Assembly: GCA_023417815.1 (NCBI GenBank) | Contig: JAEZEI010000008.1 | Span: 1 to 64,000, forward strand | DNA: 64,000 bases | Direction: 5' to 3' | DNA from: Bacteroidota bacterium | Lineage (GTDB): Bacteria > Bacteroidota > Bacteroidia > Chitinophagales > Chitinophagaceae | Part shown: positions 25,674 to 35,715 of the stretch, in pieces | Position numbering within the stretch: the stretch's first letter is position 1 | How the letters are laid out: each line of letters begins with the position of its first letter | Notes under the pieces: generated by a model | Told to the model about the DNA's origin: nothing | What the model saw: only the letters and a program-made list of their open reading frames with translations | Database searches by the model: none | Position numbers and translations under genes: made by a program

Positions 25674-25943
25674 ATGCCAGATATAATAAGGCGGCGAACC
25701 ATACGACCATCCACACGGAAGAAAAGTTCCGTGAACTACCGTGTGCATATTAATGGCATTAACACTGGAGATACGCTTGTGGTCAACATCAATCATGAAT
25801 CAGCTCCTTTTCTTAAAAGCTATCGCTTTAAAGGGAGTGATGTTCTAAAAAGGAAAAGCCTGGGCTTTAAGGTGGTTGATGATGGTACCGGGATACAGAT
25901 ACATTGGATAAGTACACAACCTTCAAAGGAAGAAATGAAATGA
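25674..25943 (+). CDS. Small hypothetical protein between hsdM and hsdS
   Basis: An 89-residue protein with a very basic N-terminus (RRRTIRPSTRKKSS) and a beta-like remainder (VNYRVHINGINTGDTLVVNI). It starts 3 bp after the GIY-YIG gene, and its stop overlaps the hsdS start (ATGA), so it is translated within the operon. No family is recognised. The tight coupling and basic character suggest a nucleic-acid-binding or structural accessory role. Confidence 0.6.
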   Translation: MPDIIRRRTIRPSTRKKSSVNYRVHINGINTGDTLVVNINHESAPFLKSYRFKGSDVLKRKSLGFKVVDDGTGIQIHWISTQPSKEEMK

Positions 25944-27109
25944 GTGAGTGGAAACAATATAAATTTTCAGATTTCGCAATTGTGAACCCATTTGTAAAAA
26001 TCCCAAAAGGGGAAAAGATATCATTTGTGGAAATGAAAGATTTGGAGGATGGTTACAGATATTGTTATCCGTCTCAGAAACGTCTCTTGTCTGGAGGAAG
26101 CAGATTCGAAAATGGGGATACGCTTTTTGCACGAATCACTCCGTGCCTTGAAAATGGAAAAATCTGCCAAGTCGCAAAACTTGATAAGAATATTGGTTTT
26201 GGTTCAACTGAGTTCCATGTTTTCAGAGGCAGGGAAAAAGTTTCAGACTCTAATTTTGTTTTCTATTTGTCCAGATGGCGTGATGTGAGAGATCATGCAG
26301 AAATGAATTTCGATGGTACATCAGGTAGACAAAGAGTACCAAAACAAGCTTTTGATAATCTTTTTCTTACATTACCGCCACTTCCGGAACAAACCGTAAT
26401 CGCTTCGATTCTTAGCAGCCTTGACGACAAAATCGACCTCCTCCAACGCCAAAAGGAAACCTTAGAAAAAATGGCTGAAACGCTGTTCAGGCAGTGGTTT
26501 GTGGTGGAGGCGAAGGAGGAATGGGAGGCTGGTACGTTAGATGATATTTTGTCAGTCAAAGGTGGGTCAACTCCAAGTACTTCTATAAAAGGGTTTTGGG
26601 ATGGCGATATTTATTGGACCTCACCTAAGGATCTTACCAATCTTGATGGAATATATTTATTCAATACTGAAAGAAAGATAACTGATGCAGGTTTAAGAAA
26701 AATTAGTTCTGGACTATTGCCAGCTGGCACTTTGCTCATGACATCCAGAGCTCCAGTAGGAGTCCTGGGTTTTGCTGAAGTTTCCTTAGCTATAAATCAA
26801 GGTTATATAGCAATTATCGATAACAAAGGTTTTTCAAAAGAGTTTATTTATCTATGGCTCAAAACTAATATGGACTATGTTCAAAGCTATTCCAATGGAT
26901 CCACTTTCATGGAAATTTCAAAATCTGCATTTAAATTATTAGAATTACAATTACCACCTGTTGAATTGCGAGTTCGATTCCAAGAACTAATTATTCCAAT
27001 ATTCCATAAAATCAAGCTAAACCTAAAACAGAAAAATTCCCTTGCAAAGATGAGAGATGCTTTACTCCCCAAGTTGATGAGTGGGGAATTGAAAATTAAT
27101 GATACCTAA
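25940..27109 (+). CDS. hsdS: Type I restriction-modification specificity subunit
   Basis: A 389-residue HsdS that chooses the bipartite DNA target of the complex. The start is ATG 25940, in the ATGA overlap with the preceding gene. It has two target-recognition domains (about 1-145 and 195-340), each followed by a conserved helical repeat: LPPLPEQTVIASILSSLDDK at the centre and LPPVELRVRFQELIIP at the C-terminus. Two full TRDs imply an asymmetric split recognition site. The C-terminal KMRDALLPKLMSGEL is a standard HsdS ending. It overlaps the next gene by 1 nt (TAATG). Confidence 0.93.
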   Translation: MSEWKQYKFSDFAIVNPFVKIPKGEKISFVEMKDLEDGYRYCYPSQKRLLSGGSRFENGDTLFARITPCLENGKICQVAKLDKNIGFGSTEFHVFRGREKVSDSNFVFYLSRWRDVRDHAEMNFDGTSGRQRVPKQAFDNLFLTLPPLPEQTVIASILSSLDDKIDLLQRQKETLEKMAETLFRQWFVVEAKEEWEAGTLDDILSVKGGSTPSTSIKGFWDGDIYWTSPKDLTNLDGIYLFNTERKITDAGLRKISSGLLPAGTLLMTSRAPVGVLGFAEVSLAINQGYIAIIDNKGFSKEFIYLWLKTNMDYVQSYSNGSTFMEISKSAFKLLELQLPPVELRVRFQELIIPIFHKIKLNLKQKNSLAKMRDALLPKLMSGELKINDT

Positions 27110-27525
27110 TGAAAGTAATAGCCTTATGTGGTCCTGCTAACTCAGGAAAATCTCATACAATTAATATTGCCTATCAATTATTATTAAGGGACGGATTTGC
27201 CCAAGTACCAGGATATTTCCAAATTTTAGGTAATCCCAAATTCGAGGATGTTTACGACATTCTTGAAAAAACTGGTATTAGGGTTGGTATTTGTGGTATG
27301 GGTGATTACCAAAGAGGAGGCGGTAGTCTGAAAAATTTACTTTTAAACCTAGAAAGCCAAGGTTGTAATATATCGATTTGCGGATGCCAGTCTAAGCCAG
27401 CAATACTAAATGCAGTTACTAATTATCCTTCCCACCATTTAGTTCCTAAAACGATGTCTACCGGGAGTGCAAATGACCGAATTGTGAACGGAATAGATGC
27501 TTATACTGTATTCAATTTAATTTAA
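27109..27525 (+). CDS. Small P-loop protein between hsdS and mcrB
   Basis: A 138-residue protein beginning with strand-loop-helix MKVIALCGPANSGKSHT, a good Walker A. A second strand VGICGMGDYQRGG and ISICGCQSKP follow, but there is no clear Walker B acidic pair, so it may bind but not hydrolyse nucleotide. It starts within the hsdS stop codon. No named family is recognised. Its position implies a regulatory or coupling role between the HsdS-guided complex and McrBC; this is inference. Confidence 0.6.
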   Translation: MKVIALCGPANSGKSHTINIAYQLLLRDGFAQVPGYFQILGNPKFEDVYDILEKTGIRVGICGMGDYQRGGGSLKNLLLNLESQGCNISICGCQSKPAILNAVTNYPSHHLVPKTMSTGSANDRIVNGIDAYTVFNLI

Positions 27526-27551
27526 CTAAGTGTGCGCATTAAAATATCAAG

Positions 27552-29915
27552 ATGAGCAGATATAAAGAATTCGAAGAAAAAGTGTTCAACTGGCTGATGG
27601 CAAAACATCAGGCCAACCCTGAATTTACTTTTTCCATCAGGCAGAAAGCAAATAAAGGGTCCGAACGTGACTACTTTATTGGAACGGAAAGGTCGAAATA
27701 CTTCGGCACAACTTTCTGGCATGTCCCTGTCTATTTCCCCGGCTCTTCAACGGACCTGATCAACCTAATGTTCTTTATTGTTGAAAATGGATACCGATAT
27801 ACCATCGAATTTCAACAAACGCGAAATCCTGAAGACGACCAGAACAGGCTTGCGCTTCAATTGGTTGAAGCGTTAAAACCAAAAATTAAAACAGAAGTGG
27901 ATCGTGTCCATGAGAATGCGCCGGAAAATAAAATGTTTTACTTCTATGTGGAGGGGGTGAAGCCAAAATATACATCGGTAGATGATTTGCTGGCAGATGT
28001 TGACAGGGACCTTAACATAATCATGCCCATTGTTGACCAGCAAATTGCAATAATCAAAGGGGCAAACCCGGAATTTAAAGGTGGAAGGTATTCGATCCAG
28101 GCCTTTGACAAGATGGTTTCAAGGATGCAGGAACGCCAAAGAAAATATAGCAAGGAGAATATTATTGCCAATGCAAATAATGTCAAGGCTGATGTAATAA
28201 AAGAACAAACAGAGATTGAGGGTAAAGAAGAAACCATTCCATTAAATCAGATATTATATGGACCTCCTGGTACGGGAAAGACCTTTAATACCATTAACAA
28301 AGCCGTAGAAATAGCAAATCCCCGCTTTGAAATAGATACTGCAACGCGTGCAGAGATTCATAGGGAGTATGACCGTTTAGTTGAGGAGGGGGTCATCCAA
28401 TTTTGCACCTTCCATCAATCAATGTCTTACGAAGATTTTGTTGAAGGAATAAAGCCTGATCCAAATAAAGCAGGGAAAGTAACTTATTCCATTCAGCCAG
28501 GAATTTTTAAAAAAGTTGCACTAGCTGCATTGAGATCCACAAGCCAGGCCAATGCAGAAACCCGACAGGAAAAATCTTTTGACGTTTTATGGAGTGGATT
28601 TATAAACCACCTCAACGAAACTTACCAGGATGGAAAATATCCATTTGTAACAAAGGAAGGTTCAGAACTGAGACCTGATAAGGCTGAATTGGAAAACGGG
28701 AGATTAATTGCCTATTATCGCTGGAGTAATTCTTCAACCAAAACAGAACCTGGTAAGACACCATTCCCCATCAAGGGTGATAAGATCAAATGGATGGTGG
28801 ATGAGAAAATACCCGAAGACATTGCAAATCTGACTGAGCGACTAAAACCCGTTATAAACTATCATCTATCTCCCCATTTTGCTGTTTATAAATCATTTTT
28901 ATCCTATGCCAAAGCGCAATTAGGTGAAAGCTTTAATATTACTTCGGAAGAGGGTGCAGCCACAGGAGATGACGAATTCGCAGCATACCTCGGCCCGTTG
29001 AGAGTTCTTAAGCAAAAGAAAATTGATTTTAAAAAGGGCAGACCATATGTGCTGATCATCGATGAAATCAATCGCGGTAATGTAAGCCAAGTCTTTGGTG
29101 AACTGATCACACTTCTTGAAGAAGATAAACGGTTTGGGAAGAAAGAAGGATTAACTATTCAGCTTCCTTATAGTAAGAAGGAATTCGCTGTACCGGATAA
29201 TTTGTACTTGATAGGTACCATGAATACGGCAGACAGGAGTGTGGAGGCACTTGATACTGCGCTGAGACGTCGGTTTGTTTTCGAAAACATGATGCCCAAT
29301 CCATCCTTGTTACATCCAAAGGAGCTAATTCTCAATTTCTGGAATGATGAAAGATACATCAATGTGAGGCATAAGGAATGGATGGAGGAACCATATAAAT
29401 CTGTCACGGATATGTTCTATGAGTTGATAGGATTCGACAGGAAGGATGAAGAAACTGTTCCAGACCGTGGGGAAGGAGATGAAGATATTTTATGGACGGA
29501 AGATGATTTAAAACACATTGATGATAACTCATTTGATAATGGAATCAGGCTTGATCTGCTATTAACCAGGATAAATGAAAGAATTGAAAAGCTTTTATCT
29601 GCTGACCAGCAAATTGGTCATGCATTTTTCATAAATACCATGTCTGTTGAACATCTGTACCAGGTCATCAATGAAAAACTAATCCCGCAGTTACAGGAAT
29701 ATTTCTATGGAGATTTTGGCAAGATAGGGCTTGTACTAGGAAAGGCATTCGTTGTTGCAAAGAATAATAAGACACTGTTTGCTGATTTTGCTTATGAGGA
29801 TAAAGAGCTGCTGAATGAAAGAAAGCTATACCAAATACACGATTTTAGAGATGGAGGCAATATTGATTACGATTCATTCCTAACTGCTGTAAAGGAAATT
29901 TACCAGGTAAAATAA
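27552..29915 (+). CDS. mcrB: McrB-like AAA+ GTPase subunit of a modification-dependent restriction system
   Basis: A 787-residue protein. The N-terminal 170 residues (FTFSIRQKANKGSERDYFIG, YTIEFQQTRNPEDDQNR) form a domain unlike the E. coli McrB methylcytosine reader, so the target modification is unknown. The AAA+ motor has Walker A GPPGTGKT (about 235), Walker B VLIIDEINRGNVSQVFGEL (about 498) and the McrB signature GTMNTADRSVEALDTALRRR (sensor 1 and arginine finger, about 556). McrB translocates DNA with GTP and activates the nuclease McrC, which follows after 6 bp. Confidence 0.93.
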   Translation: MSRYKEFEEKVFNWLMAKHQANPEFTFSIRQKANKGSERDYFIGTERSKYFGTTFWHVPVYFPGSSTDLINLMFFIVENGYRYTIEFQQTRNPEDDQNRLALQLVEALKPKIKTEVDRVHENAPENKMFYFYVEGVKPKYTSVDDLLADVDRDLNIIMPIVDQQIAIIKGANPEFKGGRYSIQAFDKMVSRMQERQRKYSKENIIANANNVKADVIKEQTEIEGKEETIPLNQILYGPPGTGKTFNTINKAVEIANPRFEIDTATRAEIHREYDRLVEEGVIQFCTFHQSMSYEDFVEGIKPDPNKAGKVTYSIQPGIFKKVALAALRSTSQANAETRQEKSFDVLWSGFINHLNETYQDGKYPFVTKEGSELRPDKAELENGRLIAYYRWSNSSTKTEPGKTPFPIKGDKIKWMVDEKIPEDIANLTERLKPVINYHLSPHFAVYKSFLSYAKAQLGESFNITSEEGAATGDDEFAAYLGPLRVLKQKKIDFKKGRPYVLIIDEINRGNVSQVFGELITLLEEDKRFGKKEGLTIQLPYSKKEFAVPDNLYLIGTMNTADRSVEALDTALRRRFVFENMMPNPSLLHPKELILNFWNDERYINVRHKEWMEEPYKSVTDMFYELIGFDRKDEETVPDRGEGDEDILWTEDDLKHIDDNSFDNGIRLDLLLTRINERIEKLLSADQQIGHAFFINTMSVEHLYQVINEKLIPQLQEYFYGDFGKIGLVLGKAFVVAKNNKTLFADFAYEDKELLNERKLYQIHDFRDGGNIDYDSFLTAVKEIYQVK

Positions 29916-29921
29916 AGGCGT

Positions 29922-31217
29922 TTGAGCAATAAAGGGAAAATATCATTATTTGAACACAACACGCTCACAACAGAGAACCCCATCTTTGAAAAGAGGCATT
30001 TGCTAGCGCTTGAAAAATTTCACAGCCAGTCCAAGATCGAATATTTCAGCCTGGTAAGAAATGGTGTTAAGTTTAAGCATTATGTTGGAGTTATACAGGC
30101 TGGTGACCTGACTATTGAGGTTCTTCCAAAGCCTGATGCAGAGCAAAGCAACCATGATGATTCAAAAGAAACGTGGCGTGGGGTTCTGTTGACTATGCTT
30201 AGAGAGTGTAAATATCTTAAAGTAGAACATGTTGATAAAGCTAACCTGAAACTCAAATCGAATTCAATTCTGGATGTCTACCTGGAATTATTTCTTAGCG
30301 AGGTTGAATGGTTGATCCGGAATGGACTGGTTAAGAAATACACCAAATGTGAAGGAAATATTCTGGCACTAAAAGGGCGACTGGATTTTTCAAAGAACAT
30401 TGCAAAGAATCTAACGCATAAAGAGCGGTTCTATACACATTACACCAGGTATAGCTTTGATAACATATTTAATAATATATTACTTGAAGCCATTCGGATA
30501 ATTCCAAAGATCAGCAGCAATCCCCATTTTGCCGACAGGGTAAACAGGCTTATCCTGAATTTCCCAGAAATACCAGGTTGTAAAGTTTCGGAAGCCACTT
30601 TTGCAAAGCTTTCATACGACAGGAAAACAGAATCTTATAAGGAAGCAATGCTTATAAGTAAGATGCTTCTATTGAATTTCCGCCCTGACATTAGTGGCGG
30701 AACAGAAAATGTGGTGGCAATTATGTTCAATATGAACAGGCTTTGGGAAGAATTTATTTATAGAAGATTAAAGCGAGAGGAAGGAGCATTTGGAATAAAT
30801 GTCAGTAAACAACAGCCCTCTGATTTTTGGAAACCTGTAAAGGAGAAGAGTAAAACGATCAGGCCCGACCTGGTTATAAAAAAACCCAATACCACTATTA
30901 TATTAGATACTAAATGGAAAATGCTTCCGGAAATGATTCCCTCAGATAGTGATCTCAAACAAATGTTTATTTACAACCTGTTTTGGGCTTGCGATAAAAG
31001 TTACCTGTTGTATCCGGCAAATAAGTCCGAGTCAGGTTCAGGGGATTATCATTGTTTCAATGTCCCCGGCAATTTCAAAGGTCAATGTGGAGTAGAAAAG
31101 ATCCTGATATTGGAGAATGGTATGTTGAAGCCTACTTTGGGCGCGGAAATAATAGAGAGAATTGGAATAACCAGAAATTTATCAGAACCGGCAATTCTCA
31201 ACCAAGCCTACGCATGA
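29922..31217 (+). CDS. mcrC: McrC-like nuclease subunit
   Basis: A 431-residue protein with a TTG start 6 bp after mcrB, preceded by AAAGG. The N-terminal barrel contacts McrB. A PD-(D/E)XK nuclease lies in the C-terminal part, visible as RPDLVIKKP, then TIILDTKWKML (D...DxK). The order of domains and length fit McrC. Its stop codon overlaps the hsdR start (ATGA), so the modification-dependent nuclease and the type I nuclease are translationally linked. Confidence 0.92.
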   Translation: MSNKGKISLFEHNTLTTENPIFEKRHLLALEKFHSQSKIEYFSLVRNGVKFKHYVGVIQAGDLTIEVLPKPDAEQSNHDDSKETWRGVLLTMLRECKYLKVEHVDKANLKLKSNSILDVYLELFLSEVEWLIRNGLVKKYTKCEGNILALKGRLDFSKNIAKNLTHKERFYTHYTRYSFDNIFNNILLEAIRIIPKISSNPHFADRVNRLILNFPEIPGCKVSEATFAKLSYDRKTESYKEAMLISKMLLLNFRPDISGGTENVVAIMFNMNRLWEEFIYRRLKREEGAFGINVSKQQPSDFWKPVKEKSKTIRPDLVIKKPNTTIILDTKWKMLPEMIPSDSDLKQMFIYNLFWACDKSYLLYPANKSESGSGDYHCFNVPGNFKGQCGVEKILILENGMLKPTLGAEIIERIGITRNLSEPAILNQAYA

Positions 31218-34200
31218 CCCGCATCTCCGAAAATCATATCGAATTGCTCGCAATAGAGTGCCTGGAAAAGCTGGGGTATAATTATGTGTATGGCCCGGAC
31301 ATTGCCTGCGACAGCGAAACACCGGAGCGGGATAATTTTGAACAGGTCTTATTATTGGCAAGGCTGCGCCAGGCAGTAAAAAGAATTAATCCGGGTATTC
31401 CCGCATCAGCACAGGAAGAAGCGATTAAGGAAATTCAAAGAATTGCATCACCTGAAATACTTGTAAACAATGAACAGTTTCACAGGCTGCTCACAGAGGG
31501 AATACCCGTTACGAAAAGGATTGACGGAAACGACAGGGGCGACAGGGTATGGCTTATAGATTTCAACAAACCACAGAATAATGAATTCCTTGCCATAAAC
31601 CAGTACACCATTATTGAAAAGAACCGTAATAAGCGGCCTGATGTTTTACTTTTTATCAATGGGATTCCACTGGTGTTGATGGAACTGAAGAACGCTGCGG
31701 ATGAGAAAACCACTATAAGATCTGCCTTTAAACAGCTGGACACCTATAAGGATGCTATTCCCGGCCTGTTTACATTTAATGCTTTCAATATTATTTCCGA
31801 CGGTTTTGAAGCTAAGGCGGGATCTATTTCTGCCAGCTTTAGCCGCTATATGGCCTGGAAAACATCCGACGGAAAAACAGAAGCCTCCCATCTTACAGGC
31901 CAGCTTGAGACCCTGATCTACGGGATGCTGGAGAAGAAAACACTATTAGATTTCATCCGGCATTTTATTGTTTTTGAGAAAATGAAGAAGGTGGATGCTT
32001 CAACTGGCATCACAACAATTTCAACTGTTAAGAAGATCGCTGCTTACCACCAGTATTATGCTGTAAACCGTGCTGTTGAATCAACCCTTCGTGCCGCTGG
32101 ATATGTAAAAAATTCCCAAAGGGATTTTATAACGGAAGGAGAAACAATTCCCATGGAATCGCCGGAAGATTATGGCTTACCAGGGGTGAGCCGTCAACCG
32201 GTAGGTGACAGGAAAGGTGGGGTAGTGTGGCATACGCAGGGGAGCGGCAAATCGCTTTCCATGGTATTTTATACGGGTAAAATTGTGCTTGCCCTTGATA
32301 ACCCAACCGTACTGATCATAACCGATCGCAACGACCTGGATGACCAGTTGTTCGACACATTTGCAGCATCTAAACAATTATTAAGGCAGGAACCTGTACA
32401 GGCTGAAACGAGGGAACAGCTTAAGGACTTGCTGAAGGTGAATTCAGGTGGGGTGGTGTTCACAACCATCCAGAAATTCCAGCCGGAGGAAGGAAATGTA
32501 TATGAATTATTATCAGGCCGGAAGAACATTGTAGTGATAGCCGACGAAGCACATCGCACCCAGTATGGCTTTAAGGGAAAGATGATCGATGAGAAAGACG
32601 AGAATAAGAATGTAGTAGGCAAGAAAGTGGTGTACGGATTTGCAAAGTACATGCGTGATGCACTGCCTAATGCAACATACCTGGGCTTTACGGGAACTCC
32701 TATAGAAGGTACAGATGTGAATACGCCGGCAGTCTTTGGCAATTACGTTGATATATACGATATAGCACAGGCTGTAGAAGACGGTGCTACAGTGAGAATA
32801 TATTATGAAAGTCGCCTTGCTAAAGTAAGCCTAGGCGAAGAAGGAAAAAAGCTGGTTGAAGATCTCGACGAAGAACTCGACCAGGAAGATCTAACTTCCA
32901 CCCAAAAGGCAAAAGCAAAATGGACCCAGCTTGAGGCCCTGGTAGGAAGCCAGAAGCGAATAACTAATATCGCTAAGGATATTGTCACCCACTTTGAACA
33001 ACGGCAGGAAGTGTTTGAAGGAAAAGCCATGATCGTTTCAATGAGTCGCCGGATCGCTGCGGAATTGTATAAGGCGATCATCGCAATCAAACCCGAATGG
33101 CATTCGGATGACCTTAACAAGGGTGTTATAAAAGTAGTGATGACATCCGCATCGTCGGATGGCTCTGAAATTTCAAGACACCACACTACCAAGGAACAGA
33201 GAAGAGCACTCGCGGACAGGATGAAGAATCCCGAGGATGAATTGAAACTTGTTATCGTAAGGGATATGTGGCTTACCGGCTTCGATGCACCCAGCATGCA
33301 TACATTGTATATCGACAAGCCCATGAAAGGACATAACCTGATGCAGGCCATTGCGCGGGTGAACAGGGTGTATAAAGACAAACCAGGCGGATTGATCGTT
33401 GATTATTTAGGAATAGCCTCTGATCTGAAAAAAGCACTGTCTTTTTATTCTGATGCAGGTGGAAAGGGTGATCCTACTATATTGCAGGAACAGGCAGTAC
33501 AATTGATGCTCGAAAAACTTGAAGTAGTCTCCCAGATGTTTCATGGGTTTAAGTACGAACAATTCTTTGAAGCCAATACCTCTCAAAAGCTTTCATTGAT
33601 ACTTGCTGCTGAAGAACATATACTTGGGCTGGAAGATGGGAAGAAAAGGTATATAGACGAAGTAACTGCATTATCGAAGGCCTTTGCCATAGCCATTCCG
33701 CATGACCAGGCGATGGATGCCAAGGAGGAAATATCATTCTTCCAGGCAGTCAAGGCAAGGCTTGCGAAGTTTGACGGCACAGGCTCAGGAAGAACTGATG
33801 AAGAGATTGAAACAACCATCCGCCAGGTCATTGACCAGGCATTGGTATCCGAAAAGGTAATAGATGTCTTTGATGCAGCAGGAATAAAGAAACCAGATAT
33901 CTCCATATTATCCGAGGAATTTCTCCTGGAATTAAAAGGGATGGAGCATAAGAATGTCGCCCTTGAAGTGTTAAAGAAACTTCTGAACAATGAAATAAAA
34001 TCCAGGGCAAAGAAGAACCTGGTTCAAAGCCGTTCATTCCTCGAAATGCTGGAAAATTCCATCAGGAAATACCACAACAAAATATTGAGTGCCGCGGAAG
34101 TGATCGACGAGCTCATTAAACTGAGCAAGGATATCGTTGAAATGGACAGCGAAGCTAAATCCATGGGCCTGACCGATTTCGAATATGCTTTCTATACAGC

Positions 34201-34453
34201 CGTCGCCAATAACGAAAGCGCCCAGGAACTAATGCAAAAAGACAAGCTGCGTGAATTAGCAGTAGTCCTAACCGAAACGATCCGCGAAAATGCAACTATC
34301 GACTGGACCATCAAAGAAAGCGTAAAAGCCAGGCTGAAGGTAGCCGTCAAAAGGATCCTTCGCAAGTACGGCTATCCCCCGGATATGCAGATGCTGGCCA
34401 CTGAGACGGTACTGAAGCAGGCGGAGATGATAGCGGCGGAGATGGTGGGGTAG
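31214..34453 (+). CDS. hsdR: Type I restriction endonuclease subunit
   Basis: A 1079-residue HsdR; the start ATG 31214 sits in the McrC stop (ATGA) and matches the family N-terminus (MTRISENHIELLAIECLEKL). The nuclease domain shows RPDVLLFINGIPLVLMELKN, the D...ExK pattern, at about residues 140-160. The SF2 translocase has Walker A HTQGSGKSLSM (about 336), DEAHRTQYG and GFTGTPIEGTD. A helical C-terminal domain binds HsdM. It cuts unmodified DNA after ATP-driven translocation. It is the last gene of the composite operon. Confidence 0.95.
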   Translation: MTRISENHIELLAIECLEKLGYNYVYGPDIACDSETPERDNFEQVLLLARLRQAVKRINPGIPASAQEEAIKEIQRIASPEILVNNEQFHRLLTEGIPVTKRIDGNDRGDRVWLIDFNKPQNNEFLAINQYTIIEKNRNKRPDVLLFINGIPLVLMELKNAADEKTTIRSAFKQLDTYKDAIPGLFTFNAFNIISDGFEAKAGSISASFSRYMAWKTSDGKTEASHLTGQLETLIYGMLEKKTLLDFIRHFIVFEKMKKVDASTGITTISTVKKIAAYHQYYAVNRAVESTLRAAGYVKNSQRDFITEGETIPMESPEDYGLPGVSRQPVGDRKGGVVWHTQGSGKSLSMVFYTGKIVLALDNPTVLIITDRNDLDDQLFDTFAASKQLLRQEPVQAETREQLKDLLKVNSGGVVFTTIQKFQPEEGNVYELLSGRKNIVVIADEAHRTQYGFKGKMIDEKDENKNVVGKKVVYGFAKYMRDALPNATYLGFTGTPIEGTDVNTPAVFGNYVDIYDIAQAVEDGATVRIYYESRLAKVSLGEEGKKLVEDLDEELDQEDLTSTQKAKAKWTQLEALVGSQKRITNIAKDIVTHFEQRQEVFEGKAMIVSMSRRIAAELYKAIIAIKPEWHSDDLNKGVIKVVMTSASSDGSEISRHHTTKEQRRALADRMKNPEDELKLVIVRDMWLTGFDAPSMHTLYIDKPMKGHNLMQAIARVNRVYKDKPGGLIVDYLGIASDLKKALSFYSDAGGKGDPTILQEQAVQLMLEKLEVVSQMFHGFKYEQFFEANTSQKLSLILAAEEHILGLEDGKKRYIDEVTALSKAFAIAIPHDQAMDAKEEISFFQAVKARLAKFDGTGSGRTDEEIETTIRQVIDQALVSEKVIDVFDAAGIKKPDISILSEEFLLELKGMEHKNVALEVLKKLLNNEIKSRAKKNLVQSRSFLEMLENSIRKYHNKILSAAEVIDELIKLSKDIVEMDSEAKSMGLTDFEYAFYTAVANNESAQELMQKDKLRELAVVLTETIRENATIDWTIKESVKARLKVAVKRILRKYGYPPDMQMLATETVLKQAEMIAAEMVG

Positions 34454-34536
34454 GGAAATAATTAGCTGAAATCGCCCACCTTATATTTGAAATGGAAATA
34501 ATAATAATTTAACTCATTACCATTAATAAACTGTTT

Positions 34537-35700
34537 ATGTCCAAACCCCATTCAGCTAATCAGGCAATGGCTCAGTTAAAAGATCAACTTTCATCAGAAA
34601 AAAGAAAGCTAAGTTTTTTATTTGGTTCAGGAACTTCAATGGCCGTAGGTCTACCTGGTGTTATCGATCTAACAACTAAAATTGAAAAGGTTATTGACTC
34701 GAAATTTAAAAAAACCTATACTGACTTTAAAAAGGAAGTCAACTCAGATAATATCGAAGTTATTTTAAATAAATTAAGAATTATTCGGGATTTGATTGGT
34801 GACAGCGAAAAATTAGATTATCATGGAATTAAAGGTAAAACTTTTGCACAGGAGCTGGATCTCCAAATATGTATTGCCATTGCCAAGCTTGTAAGTAAAG
34901 CCTCAGCGACAACAATAGAGCCTCAACTCAATTTTGCTAATTGGTTGTTTAAATACCAAAGCAATAGGCATAACCCAGTAGAATTATTTACCACCAATTA
35001 TGATCTCTTATTAGAAGAAGCTTTCGAAGATAGAAAAATTCCATATTTCGATGGTTTTGTTGGTGCCATTAACCCTTTTATAGTGCCTGAATGTATCGAA
35101 GCAGAGAACAACAAACAGTATTCGCATGTGTATATTCCGCTAAGCTGGTTGAGGTTATGGAAAATTCACGGTTCCATTAATTGGTATTTATATAAAGACT
35201 CAGCTTCAAAGAATCGAATTACAAGGAATTCAAATAGAATAACCTCATCAGGAGATGAATTAATGATTTTTCCATCTCGGCAGAAATACGATGAATCAAG
35301 AAGACTCCCATTTTTATTATTTCAGGATCGTTTGAGGAAGTTTTTATCACATGGCGAAGTACTCCTGATAATTTGTGGATACAGTTTTAATGATGATCAC
35401 ATCAATGAGATCATTTTTCAGGCATTAAGAGCGAACAAACGCTTAGCTGTTACTGCTTTAATGTTTGGAGATATAAGTGGAGGTAAAAGAATTAGCAGTT
35501 CTACTATCCTAAATTATGGCGTAGAACATCCAAACCTTACAATGCTGGGGCCCGACAAGGCTTGTATCGGTGGCATAATTTCCGATTGGGTTTATGAAGG
35601 TATGCACAAGCCTGAAGATATTTTTTGGAATGATACGGCTAAAGTATTTGAATTGGGAAACTTTACTTTATTCTCTGAATACTTAAAACAGCAATTCTAA
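34537..35700 (+). CDS. SIR2-domain NADase of a SIR2-HerA (Nezha-type) defence pair
   Basis: A 387-residue SIR2-fold protein. It has the nucleotide-binding loop FLFGSGTSMAVGLPG, the catalytic-type Asn154 in FTTNYD and His211 in KIHGSINW, and a CGYSFNDDHI segment near the C-terminus. In defence systems this fold degrades NAD+ to arrest infected cells (family knowledge). The gene directly precedes a HerA ATPase with a 15-bp gap, the arrangement known as SIR2-HerA or Nezha, in which the two proteins form a large complex. AT-rich codon use matches the island. Confidence 0.88.
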   Translation: MSKPHSANQAMAQLKDQLSSEKRKLSFLFGSGTSMAVGLPGVIDLTTKIEKVIDSKFKKTYTDFKKEVNSDNIEVILNKLRIIRDLIGDSEKLDYHGIKGKTFAQELDLQICIAIAKLVSKASATTIEPQLNFANWLFKYQSNRHNPVELFTTNYDLLLEEAFEDRKIPYFDGFVGAINPFIVPECIEAENNKQYSHVYIPLSWLRLWKIHGSINWYLYKDSASKNRITRNSNRITSSGDELMIFPSRQKYDESRRLPFLLFQDRLRKFLSHGEVLLIICGYSFNDDHINEIIFQALRANKRLAVTALMFGDISGGKRISSSTILNYGVEHPNLTMLGPDKACIGGIISDWVYEGMHKPEDIFWNDTAKVFELGNFTLFSEYLKQQF

Positions 35701-35715
35701 ATCAACTAAAAACTT

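Noticed and set aside
31052..31213. Upstream extension of HsdR inside mcrC
   Set aside because: The ATGA overlap start at 31214 matches the family N-terminus.
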